A stretch of 64,000 nt of DNA from NCBI RefSeq assembly GCF_001541095.1, contig NZ_LMXH01000001.1, positions 2,235,930-2,299,929 of the forward strand. Reading direction: 5' to 3'. The stretch's first letter is position 1; each line of letters begins with the position of its first letter. Source of the DNA: Paenibacillus sp. FJAT-26967 (GTDB taxonomy: Bacteria > Bacillota > Bacilli > Paenibacillales > NBRC-103111). The notes under the pieces are model-generated. The model saw nothing but the letters and a program-made list of their open reading frames with translations, did no database searches and was not told where the DNA came from. This document shows, one piece after another, positions 45,401 through 53,375 of the stretch. The position numbers and the translations under genes are program-made.

Positions 45401-45730
45401 ATGAGCGAGAACAAGATCACATCCGACCTGCTTCGCGGACATACGGATACGATGATTTTACGGCTTTTGTCCGAGGCTGATCATTACGGTTACGAGATTG
45501 TGAAGCTGATAGCCGAACGTTCGGGCGGCGAGTACGAATTAAAGGAAGCCACGATGTACTCCAGCTTCCGGCGGCTTGAAGCGGACGGTGACATCGAGTG
45601 GTATTGGGGCGATGAATCACAGGGCGGACGGCGCAAATATTTTAGGATTACTGATAAGGGCAAGGATACATACGCCCGCAACAAAAGCAATTGGGAGTAT
45701 GCAAAGCGCGTATTAGAAAACTTGTTATGA
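45401..45730 (+). CDS. PadR-family transcriptional regulator
   Basis: A 109-residue short PadR protein: DTMILRLLSEADHYGYEIVK, then ELKEATMYSSFRRLEADGDI and GGRRKYFRITDKGKD. Short PadR proteins like LmrR and YtrA-type neighbours bind drugs directly and repress multidrug ABC exporters. It is the first gene of a four-gene operon with a pentapeptide-repeat protein and a two-part ABC exporter; its stop overlaps an in-frame ATG of the next gene. Confidence 0.9.
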   Translation: MSENKITSDLLRGHTDTMILRLLSEADHYGYEIVKLIAERSGGEYELKEATMYSSFRRLEADGDIEWYWGDESQGGRRKYFRITDKGKDTYARNKSNWEYAKRVLENLL

Positions 45731-45744
45731 GGGGATTTGATGGG

Positions 45745-46614
45745 ATGAATCAGAAATTGACGGATTATCTAAACAGCGTGTTTACGCCATACGACAGAGT
45801 TAAGAGCGTTACCGAATTAAAGGCCGACCTGCTTTCCGATTTGCAGGAGCGATACCGTGAACTCAGAGCTGAGGGCAAGGACGATGAAACCGCGTTTAAG
45901 ATAACTGTTGACAGTATCGGTGACATTGAGCAAACGATCCTGGAGGTAGCCAATCTCTCCCGTTCGCTGGAGCGGCAAGTAGTGACCAATTTTAGCGCCA
46001 TCAACCTGGCAGAGAGTGATTTTGCGGGGGTTACGGCCCATAATGGACAGTTTAAAAGCAGCTCATTGCGCGGTTCCGACTTTTCGAATGCAGATTTGAC
46101 AGGTACTTCGTTTACGAGCAGCGACGTACGCGAAGCTAATTTTGACGGCGCCAATTTGACGGACTGCAGCTTATCCACGCTTGATCTAAGAAATGCAAGC
46201 TTCAACAAAACATTACTTGTTCGCACCAATTTCAGCAGTTCGGGGCTTGATGGGGCCAAATTCACAGGAGTGAAACTGACCGACGTCAAGCTGACTAAGA
46301 TCGACCTTAGAAAAACAACCTTTGAGAACTGTATCTTTGACGGCGTTGACTTCACCTATTCCGACCTCAGCGGACTATCTTTTGAAGGGCAAACGTTTAT
46401 AGGTGTCAAGTTTAACAAGTCTGCACTGAACGATGTTTCGTTTAGAGGGGCAACACTCAAGAACGTCTCCTTCCGTCTGCCTTTTTCCGTGACAAACAAA
46501 TCGTATTTAGCCTTCAAAACCGTCTGCTTTGACGGCGCGACGATGGATAAGCTGACTTATGCTGCGCTTAAAGGCCTCTGGGTCGTTGATTTGTCAAAAG
46601 TTACAGTCATTTAA
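45745..46614 (+). CDS. HAAS/permease-prefix domain fused to pentapeptide repeats
   Basis: About 289 residues from ATG 45745 with GAGGGG at 45729-45734; ATG 45727, overlapping the padR stop, is an alternative. Residues 1-~75 (LNSVFTPYDRVKSVTELKAD, then LLSDLQERYRELRAEGKDDE) resemble the small helical HAAS/permease-prefix domain that accompanies PadR-regulated membrane proteins. From ~85 to ~270 the chain is a series of pentapeptide repeats (SDFSNADLTGTSFTSSDVRE, ANFDGANLTD), which fold into a right-handed quadrilateral helix. No membrane segment is seen. Pentapeptide proteins such as Qnr and AlbG protect DNA gyrase; a role as target protection for a drug exported by the next two genes is possible but not shown. 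Confidence 0.82.
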   Translation: MNQKLTDYLNSVFTPYDRVKSVTELKADLLSDLQERYRELRAEGKDDETAFKITVDSIGDIEQTILEVANLSRSLERQVVTNFSAINLAESDFAGVTAHNGQFKSSSLRGSDFSNADLTGTSFTSSDVREANFDGANLTDCSLSTLDLRNASFNKTLLVRTNFSSSGLDGAKFTGVKLTDVKLTKIDLRKTTFENCIFDGVDFTYSDLSGLSFEGQTFIGVKFNKSALNDVSFRGATLKNVSFRLPFSVTNKSYLAFKTVCFDGATMDKLTYAALKGLWVVDLSKVTVI

Positions 46615-46627
46615 GGGAGGGAATCCG

Positions 46628-47398
46628 ATGCAAACCGTGCAAACCAAGGCCATTCAAGTTAAAGGACTGCAAAAATCCTATAAGCAGCTCCAAGTGTTGA
46701 AGGGTGTAGATTTTGAGGTGGAAAAGGGAAGTATATTCGCCCTCCTGGGCTCCAACGGAGCGGGCAAGACCACGGTTGTCAAAATTCTTACCACACTGCT
46801 CAAACCAGACGGCGGAACCGCCACCATAAACGGATTCGATGTTTCGTCAAAACCCGAGCACGTACGGCAGGAGATCAGTCTGACCGGGCAATTTGCCGCG
46901 GTGGATGAAATTTTGACCGGACGGGAAAATCTGATCATGATTGCCAAGCTGAGATACCTCAAAAACCCGCGCCGGATTGCGGACGACGTGTTAAAACGCT
47001 TCGGCCTGACTGACGCCGCAGACCGCAGAGTGTCTACTTACTCAGGGGGGATGCGCCGCAGGCTTGACATCGCCTTGAGTCTTGTGGGAAACCCGCAAAT
47101 CATTTTTCTGGATGAGCCGACCACAGGGCTTGACCCCGAGGCACGAATCGAGGTCTGGAAGATTGTCAAGGAGCTTGCCGGCGGCGGGACGACGGTACTT
47201 CTCACCACGCAATATTTGGAAGAGGCCGAGCAGCTTGCCGACCGGATTGCTATTTTGCACGAAGGCAGGATTATCGCGGGCGGCACGCTCGAGGAGCTAA
47301 AAAAGTTGTTCCCGTCCGCAAAGACGGAGTATGTTGAAAAACAACCGACTTTAGAGGAGATTTTCCTCGCCATCGTCGGCAAACAGGAGGGAAAGTAA
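46628..47398 (+). CDS. DrrA-type ABC exporter ATPase
   Basis: About 256 residues from ATG 46628 with GGAGGG. It has Walker A GSNGAGKTT, the Q-loop in ISLTGQFAAVDEILTGREN (drug-resistance DrrA-type wording), signature YSGGMRRRLDIA, Walker B IIFLDEPTTGLD and the switch His replaced by Gln (LLTTQYLEEAEQLADRI), which is normal in this subfamily. It powers the permease encoded next. Confidence 0.93.
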   Translation: MQTVQTKAIQVKGLQKSYKQLQVLKGVDFEVEKGSIFALLGSNGAGKTTVVKILTTLLKPDGGTATINGFDVSSKPEHVRQEISLTGQFAAVDEILTGRENLIMIAKLRYLKNPRRIADDVLKRFGLTDAADRRVSTYSGGMRRRLDIALSLVGNPQIIFLDEPTTGLDPEARIEVWKIVKELAGGGTTVLLTTQYLEEAEQLADRIAILHEGRIIAGGTLEELKKLFPSAKTEYVEKQPTLEEIFLAIVGKQEGK

Positions 47399-48166
47399 AT
47401 GGAGGCGGCAAAGAAACATTTCTTCATCGATATCAGCGTTATGCTTGGACGTTCCATGCGTCATATTTCCCGCAGTATGGACACCATCATCACAGTCACC
47501 ATTATGCCGATCGCGATGATGCTGCTGTTTGTCTACGTGCTCGGAGGGGCAATTCAAACCGGAACGGATAACTATGTAAATTATCTGTTGCCCGGAATAC
47601 TTCTCATGGCAATTGCCAGCGGAATATCCTACACGGCGTTCCGTTTGTTTACCGATGTACAGCGGGGAATATTCGAGCGTTTTCACACCATGCCGATTTC
47701 ACGCTCCGCCTTGCTGTGGGGGCATGTGTTGACCTCATTGCTATCCAACGCGATATCCGTGGTCGTCATTATACTCGCAGCGCTCCTTATGGGCTTTCGT
47801 TCGTCGGCGGGAGTGCTGCCCTGGCTTGCTGTAGCCGGCATACTCGCACTGTTTACGCTGGCCTTAACTTGGGTCGCAGCTATTGCCGGACTTTCCGCAA
47901 AAACGGTCGATGGTGCAAGTGCGTTTTCCTACCCGATTATTTTCCTGCCATTTATCAGTTCGGCATTTGTTCCAACCGAGTCGATGCCGACCGTCGTTCG
48001 CGTCTTTGCCGAGAACCAGCCGGTCACTTCAGTTGTAGAGGCCATCCGCGCATTGCTGTCCGGTCAGCCGGTGGGCAACGATATATGGATCGCGCTTATG
48101 TGGTGTGCTGGCATTATGTTCCTGGCTTATATGTTTGCAATGAGAGTGTATAAAAAGCGGGTCTGA
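47399..48166 (+). CDS. ABC-2 type exporter permease (DrrB-like)
   Basis: A 255-residue protein with six hydrophobic segments and the ABC-2 pattern (IMPIAMMLLFVYVLGGAIQT, RGIFERFHTMPISRSALLWG, FISSAFVPTESMP). It starts directly after the ATPase stop, and AGGAGGG of the ATPase 3' end serves as its ribosome binding site. With the ATPase it should export a hydrophobic drug or lipid. It ends the operon before a terminator. Confidence 0.92.
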   Translation: MEAAKKHFFIDISVMLGRSMRHISRSMDTIITVTIMPIAMMLLFVYVLGGAIQTGTDNYVNYLLPGILLMAIASGISYTAFRLFTDVQRGIFERFHTMPISRSALLWGHVLTSLLSNAISVVVIILAALLMGFRSSAGVLPWLAVAGILALFTLALTWVAAIAGLSAKTVDGASAFSYPIIFLPFISSAFVPTESMPTVVRVFAENQPVTSVVEAIRALLSGQPVGNDIWIALMWCAGIMFLAYMFAMRVYKKRV

Positions 48167-48189
48167 AAATAAAAACATTTATACCAGCG

Positions 48190-48225
48190 AAGGAGCATGC
48201 CTCAACATGCTCCTTTAATTTTTTC
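48190..48225 (+). terminator. Terminator of the PadR/ABC operon
   Basis: AAGGAGCATG (48190-48199) / CATGCTCCTT (48206-48215), perfect 10-bp stem, then TAATTTTTT. Confidence 0.9.
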
Positions 48226-48345
48226 ATCGGTAGAGTCGTTAAGTTATGGTTTAAATTTCATTGGATTAGCACCGCTTTATGATATATTCAAGTTCAGACG
48301 GCTTAATCATGTACGATAAACCAATAAAAAAAGGAAGTGCGAATA

Positions 48346-49053
48346 ATGAATCTGGAAACGGTCATGCAAGAGCTTGAAGCTCTCGGCAAGGAACGCACTA
48401 AGAAAATATACCAATCCAACGGTGCGCACGAACCACTTTTTGGCGTGGCTACAGGGGGAATGAAGCCTCTTTTCAGGAAAATAAAAAACAATCAACCCTT
48501 GGCCGAGCAGCTCTACGCTACAGGGAATTACGATGCCATGTACTTTGCCGGGGTAATCGCGGATCCTGGCGCAATGTCAGAGGCTGACTTTGAACGGTGG
48601 ATAGATAAAGCTTATTTTTATATGTTGTCTGATTATGTGGTAGCAGTAACTTTGGCAGAAACGGATATAGCGCAAGAAGTTTCCGATAAATGGATTGCAA
48701 GCGGTATAGAGCTAAAAATGTCGGCGGGCTGGAGCTGTTACTGCTGGCTGCTCGGGAATCGTCCGGACAGTGAATTTTCCAAGGAGAAGATTGCTGGTAT
48801 GTTGGAACTTGTTAAAAATACGATTCAGGACGCCCCTGATCGTACGAAATACGCGATGATCAATTTCATCTCCACTGTGGGCGTATCTTATCTGCCGCTC
48901 CATGATAAGGCGGCCGCGATTGCGGAGGAAGTAGGTCCGGTGGAAGTTAATCGCGATACTGCAAAAAGCAAGTTTTTGGACGCTTCCGTTAGTATTCAAA
49001 AAGCGGCAGATAAAGGGCGACTTGGCTTCAAACGAAGATATGTAAGGTGTTAA
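48346..49053 (+). CDS. AlkD/AlkC-like DNA alkylation repair family protein
   Basis: About 235 residues from ATG 48346 with AAGGAAG at 48331-48337. The all-helical sequence fits the HEAT-like DNA alkylation repair family: VMQELEALGKERTKKIYQSN at the N-terminus, FGVATGGMKPLFRKIKNN, and later YAMINFISTVGVSYLPLHDK. AlkD-type proteins remove N3/N7-alkylated bases. This subfamily, with ATGGMKPLF instead of the usual VP(M/L)..R motif, is less well studied and may not have glycosylase activity. A weak GGAGGG/CCCTCC hairpin follows at ~49090-49105. Confidence 0.8.
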   Translation: MNLETVMQELEALGKERTKKIYQSNGAHEPLFGVATGGMKPLFRKIKNNQPLAEQLYATGNYDAMYFAGVIADPGAMSEADFERWIDKAYFYMLSDYVVAVTLAETDIAQEVSDKWIASGIELKMSAGWSCYCWLLGNRPDSEFSKEKIAGMLELVKNTIQDAPDRTKYAMINFISTVGVSYLPLHDKAAAIAEEVGPVEVNRDTAKSKFLDASVSIQKAADKGRLGFKRRYVRC

Positions 49054-49269
49054 TCCATGAATCTTGAATGGCCAATATGAATCATCAGAGGAGGGGCAGC
49101 CCTCCGTTACTCAATCTATAGATCAAGAGCAAGGCTTTACTCGCGAGTCGGGCAGGGATAATTAAATCATAAAAACAAAATTAGCAGGATTCATGCGATA
49201 TTTTGTCGAATCAAATCAAATATTGCCATGTAAAGATCGTGGTCGTGACTTATCTAAAGAGGTGCAGCA

Positions 49270-52263
49270 ATGTCAGATAGACCAATTGCGGTAATTATCC
49301 TGGGGATGCATCGGAGCGGCACCTCGCTGCTGGCTCAAACGGTCAAATCGCTGGGCGTTTATATCGGCGATGAACATCAGATGGTTCCTCCCAGGGAGGA
49401 CAACCCTGAGGGCTTCTGGGAACACGCCGAGATCGTAGCGGTTCACGATGAGTTGCTGGATCGCCTATCTTCGTCCTGGGATGCCACAAAGCCGCTGCCA
49501 GAGCAGTGGTGGCTGACTGAGGCGGGAATGGCGAGTCGGGCGAGACTGGCCGCTATTATCGCCAGAGACTTCTCGAAACACCCACTATGGGGATTCAAGG
49601 ATCCGCGAACCTGCCTGCTGCTTCCGCTGTGGCAGTCCGTGTTTGACGAGTTAAACATTGAACCCCGATATATTCTCAGCTTGCGCAATCCTTTAAACGT
49701 AGCTGCTTCTCTGCACAAGAGAGATCAATTCGAGCATGACAAATCATTCGCGATGTGGAATTTGTACGTCCTCTCCAGCTTATATTACACGAGCCATAAG
49801 CGGCGAATCGTAATTGACTACGACCGATTGCTAGAACAGCCTGCCGAGACTGGCCGCACAATCAGCGACTTTCTAGACATTCCGTACGGCGCTGTGGAGC
49901 GGGCGAGAGTCGGCGGTTTGCCAAAACCTTCTCTGCGGCATGCCAGTTTTTCGATGCAGGATGTTTGGGAGGATCGCTTAGTTCCCTCCATGGTACGGCA
50001 AACTTATCAACTCGGATTGATCGGTGAGAGAGACTCTAATGCGCTGTATAAAGACGATATGCACGAGAGTGTCCAAAACTCCTACGACCAGCTGGTGCAA
50101 ATCAATCGGCTCTTGAGCCATGAGAAATCCTATCGAATCCGGATATATTGGTCGGGAGCGGACGAGCGTTTCACAGAAGACAAATCAACTTATATCACCG
50201 TGAGCGCAAATGGACAGAAAAGCCTTCAAACGGTCGATATCCGCGAACCGCTCGGATCGGCTTTGCGAATCGATTTTTTTGCTGAGCCCGCATATTTCAA
50301 GTTGTCGCAGCTGAGTCTTGTTTACGAAGGACAAGAGGTTAGTCTTCTTCGGGATTATGCCAAAGAGTATGTGCAGTTTCTAACCTTCACACGGCCTGGT
50401 GAAGAAAGGGACAGCATTTGTGGCATAAGCACGGGCATTGCGTCACAGCTATTGTTTCGAGACTTGCCTTCTCATGGCGCGACTGCGACCTTGCGCCTGG
50501 AGCTAAGCTGCTCGCTTGGAATAGGAGAAGATGTGGTTCAGGCGCTTCAGCTTGAGCGCCCCGCGGAAGTTGCGTTGTCCTATGCACTTCACGATGCCGG
50601 CTTGCGAATCGAACAATTGCTGACAGCGAATGCCGAGAAGGAGAAAGCGCTTGGACTGGCCGTCGGTCAGATCGAGCAGCAGATCGATACGCTCGAGCTT
50701 CTATGCGAAGATAGCAGGCAACGCGAGGCGAAGCTCGCCGATCTAAGCCGTGAGTTGTATGAGCAGCGGGCCGAAGCGAGCCGGTTAAGCGCCGAGATAG
50801 AAAGAAGAGAGCAGCGGGCAAAGGAAGCTCAAGCCCTGCTGATTCGACAAAAGGATTTGGAGATTGAAAACTACCGGCGGGAAGTCGCTTTATTTACAGG
50901 TTCGTTGTCTTGGAGGGTAACCCTGCCGCTCCGAATGGCGAGAGAGATCGAGCGCGGAGCCAAGCGGCGGCTCAAAAAATGGGCCAAGGGCTTGCTGCAG
51001 CGATATGCGATTCGAAGGAACCGGCACTCGCGTTACGCCGGGTTGACCGGCAGGCTTCCTTATAAGCAGTATGCGCTCGTCTTCTCCCACACGAACTACT
51101 TGGAATCCATGGGCGGTACCGAGAAGTATATTTATGAGCAAGCTTCATATTTGTCTCAGAACAACGCGGGTATCATTCAGATCTATCCAGGTCAGAGCTA
51201 CTCTTTGCTGCATACAAAGGAAGACACTTTCTACGGAGTGGTCGTGAGCGATCAATTCATAGGCTTTTATTCGGTCAGAGAGATTGTGGAGTGGCTCTCC
51301 CGAATTCATAAGCAACTTACTGAGATTTATACACATCATCTGTTGAACTGGCAGATAAGAGACTATACGGCACTGTTGCAGAACGTGGAAGAGTCGGGCG
51401 TCATTCCCCATACGTTTTTCATGCACGACTTTTTCGCGTTATGTTCCAGCTATCATATGATGTATCAGCCCAAGATCCGCCAGAGCATCATAGAAGCCAA
51501 AGAAAGACGTTCCTGTATTGCCGATGTCGCCGCCGCGGGAACCGGTGCGGTTATTTGTCAGAGCTGTACGCACGGCATAGCGCTAGAAGAGTGGAGGAAG
51601 GCCCTTCGCCCCGTGCTTCATCAGTCCGATCGAATCGTAGTTCCTTCTGATTTCGTTAAAGAGACGGTGGCTGCCCTCTACCCGGATATTACGGATAAAA
51701 TACGGGTCAGAGGGCATTTGATCTTCGACAAGCAAACGATCATCTACAAGCCCCGGCCCGAGAATCGCAAAATCAGACTGGCTTTCCTTGGTTATAAAAT
51801 GGAAAATAAAGGATGGTTGTTGTGGGAGCGCTTGTATAAAGATGAAGCGCTCGGCCGCCTGTATGAATTCCATCATATAGGCTCGCAAGAAAAGTATGCC
51901 GATCAAGTCGCGGTACACCGATATTCCTTCCTCCGGGAAGGAAGGATGGGAGCGCCCGATCTGCTGATTGCGCAAGAGATCGACCTGGTATTGCTATGGT
52001 CGATTGTTCCGGAGAGCTATTCTTACACACTCCAAGAATCAATCGCGGCAGGCGTTCCCGTCTTAACCTCGCCGCTAAGCGGTAATATTGCCGCGACCAT
52101 CGATGCGCACCCGGAGCTGGGCAAAATATTGAGCGGTGAAGATGAGCTTAGAGCATTTTTGTTCGATTCCGAGCATGTGCGAAACTATGTGTCGGGGGAT
52201 CGGGCGCGTTACGTGCTGGAATACAACCATTTGCCTACCGGTAGAAGAGAGGCTCGTTCATGA
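49270..52263 (+). CDS. Sulfotransferase / coiled-coil / GT4 glycosyltransferase fusion
   Basis: A 997-residue protein; ATG 49270 with AAGAGGTGC upstream. Residues 1-~250 are a PAPS-dependent sulfotransferase: the 5'-phosphosulfate loop is LGMHRSGTSLLAQTV (11-25), the second binding region is KDPRTCLLLPLW, and the 3'-phosphate region is ILSLRNPLNVAASLHKRD. Residues ~250-440 are beta-rich and unassigned. A coiled coil spans ~446-540, ending in SLSWRVTLPLRM, a linker typical of multidomain cell-surface glycosyltransferases. Residues ~598-990 are a GT-B glycosyltransferase with the GT4 motif E915-x7-E923 (ESYSYTLQE). It is cytosolic. The next gene's start overlaps its stop. It would sulfate and extend a glycan before export; sugar specificity is unknown. 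Confidence 0.85.
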   Translation: MSDRPIAVIILGMHRSGTSLLAQTVKSLGVYIGDEHQMVPPREDNPEGFWEHAEIVAVHDELLDRLSSSWDATKPLPEQWWLTEAGMASRARLAAIIARDFSKHPLWGFKDPRTCLLLPLWQSVFDELNIEPRYILSLRNPLNVAASLHKRDQFEHDKSFAMWNLYVLSSLYYTSHKRRIVIDYDRLLEQPAETGRTISDFLDIPYGAVERARVGGLPKPSLRHASFSMQDVWEDRLVPSMVRQTYQLGLIGERDSNALYKDDMHESVQNSYDQLVQINRLLSHEKSYRIRIYWSGADERFTEDKSTYITVSANGQKSLQTVDIREPLGSALRIDFFAEPAYFKLSQLSLVYEGQEVSLLRDYAKEYVQFLTFTRPGEERDSICGISTGIASQLLFRDLPSHGATATLRLELSCSLGIGEDVVQALQLERPAEVALSYALHDAGLRIEQLLTANAEKEKALGLAVGQIEQQIDTLELLCEDSRQREAKLADLSRELYEQRAEASRLSAEIERREQRAKEAQALLIRQKDLEIENYRREVALFTGSLSWRVTLPLRMAREIERGAKRRLKKWAKGLLQRYAIRRNRHSRYAGLTGRLPYKQYALVFSHTNYLESMGGTEKYIYEQASYLSQNNAGIIQIYPGQSYSLLHTKEDTFYGVVVSDQFIGFYSVREIVEWLSRIHKQLTEIYTHHLLNWQIRDYTALLQNVEESGVIPHTFFMHDFFALCSSYHMMYQPKIRQSIIEAKERRSCIADVAAAGTGAVICQSCTHGIALEEWRKALRPVLHQSDRIVVPSDFVKETVAALYPDITDKIRVRGHLIFDKQTIIYKPRPENRKIRLAFLGYKMENKGWLLWERLYKDEALGRLYEFHHIGSQEKYADQVAVHRYSFLREGRMGAPDLLIAQEIDLVLLWSIVPESYSYTLQESIAAGVPVLTSPLSGNIAATIDAHPELGKILSGEDELRAFLFDSEHVRNYVSGDRARYVLEYNHLPTGRREARS

Positions 52264-53333
52264 TCGTTACTACATCCATATGCGCGAATTACTTGCCGAA
52301 AGCGATGGTGCTGGCAAAGTCGCTGAAGGAGACGAATCCGGCCGTGCAATTCATCGTGTGCCTGCTGGAACGGGACATCCATCCTGCTGCGCGAAGCTTC
52401 GAGTATTTCGATGATGTCATACTCGCGAAGGACCTTGGATTCGAACAGTTTGAGAAGTTTATCTTTAAACATTCGATCGTCGAAGCCTCGACGGCGGTCA
52501 AGGGACAACTGTTACTTTATATGTTGCGGCGTTATGCCGAAGAAGATCGCTTCGTCTATCTGGACCCGGATATCAAGGTCTATGGTGAACTGACGGAGCT
52601 GGCGGAGGCGCTGGACCGTTATCCGATAGTGTTGACGCCGCATCTGTGCCATCCCGAGGACATTATGGACGCAGTGATGGACAATGAATTAAGCGCTCTG
52701 CAGCACGGCGTGTTCAACCTCGGCTTTCTTGCGATCTCCAGATCCGATGAGGCCGTGCGCTTCGCCGAGTGGTGGGCGAGCCGGCTGGCGATGTTCTGCT
52801 ATGACGACATTCCTAGGGGCATCTTCACCGATCAGAAATGGATCGATCTGGCACCCTGCTACTTCGACGTCTATATTCTGAAGCATCCGGGCTATAATGT
52901 GGCGCCGTGGAATCTGTCCAAGCGCAAGTTGGCGGCTGAGGCCGGCGGCTTCCTGGTCAACGGACAACCATTGCGATTTTTCCACTACTCGGGGTTTGAT
53001 TCGGGCGCAAACGAAGGAATGATTAACAAGTATGTGCCGGATCGCAGCAACGTTGTGTACCTGCTGCGCGATGAATATGTTCGGGAGCTGCAGGAAGCGG
53101 ATCAGGCACATCTTGGGCGTACGAATTGGTCTTACGATTTCTATATAAGCGGTGAACGGATCCAGCGAGATGCCCGCATCGTCTACCGGGATACGCCTGA
53201 AATTCCGTACCGGGTGGACAACCCTTTCGCTCTAGGCAATGAGTACTTCGAAAGATATATCAGTGTGGAACAGATTGCCGGCAACGTGATCAGGCAAGGA
53301 AAAAAGCTGCTGAAGCGCCTGATTAACCGATAA
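52260..53333 (+). CDS. Family GT-A glycosyltransferase (GT8-like)
   Basis: A 357-residue cytosolic protein; ATG 52260 overlaps the preceding stop. MIVTTSICANYLPKAMVLAK is the nucleotide-sugar-binding start, and FVYLDPDIKVYGEL carries the metal-binding D102-x-D104. The acceptor side shows LQHGVFNLGFLAISRSDEAV and DQKWIDLAPCYF, as in GT8-like proteins that add hexoses to surface polysaccharides. It is translationally coupled to the sulfotransferase/GT4 fusion, so it probably works on the same glycan. Confidence 0.85.
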   Translation: MIVTTSICANYLPKAMVLAKSLKETNPAVQFIVCLLERDIHPAARSFEYFDDVILAKDLGFEQFEKFIFKHSIVEASTAVKGQLLLYMLRRYAEEDRFVYLDPDIKVYGELTELAEALDRYPIVLTPHLCHPEDIMDAVMDNELSALQHGVFNLGFLAISRSDEAVRFAEWWASRLAMFCYDDIPRGIFTDQKWIDLAPCYFDVYILKHPGYNVAPWNLSKRKLAAEAGGFLVNGQPLRFFHYSGFDSGANEGMINKYVPDRSNVVYLLRDEYVRELQEADQAHLGRTNWSYDFYISGERIQRDARIVYRDTPEIPYRVDNPFALGNEYFERYISVEQIAGNVIRQGKKLLKRLINR

Positions 53334-53375
53334 TTCGTGAGGCCGGCGGTATTTTATGTTGGGAGAAATACGTTT

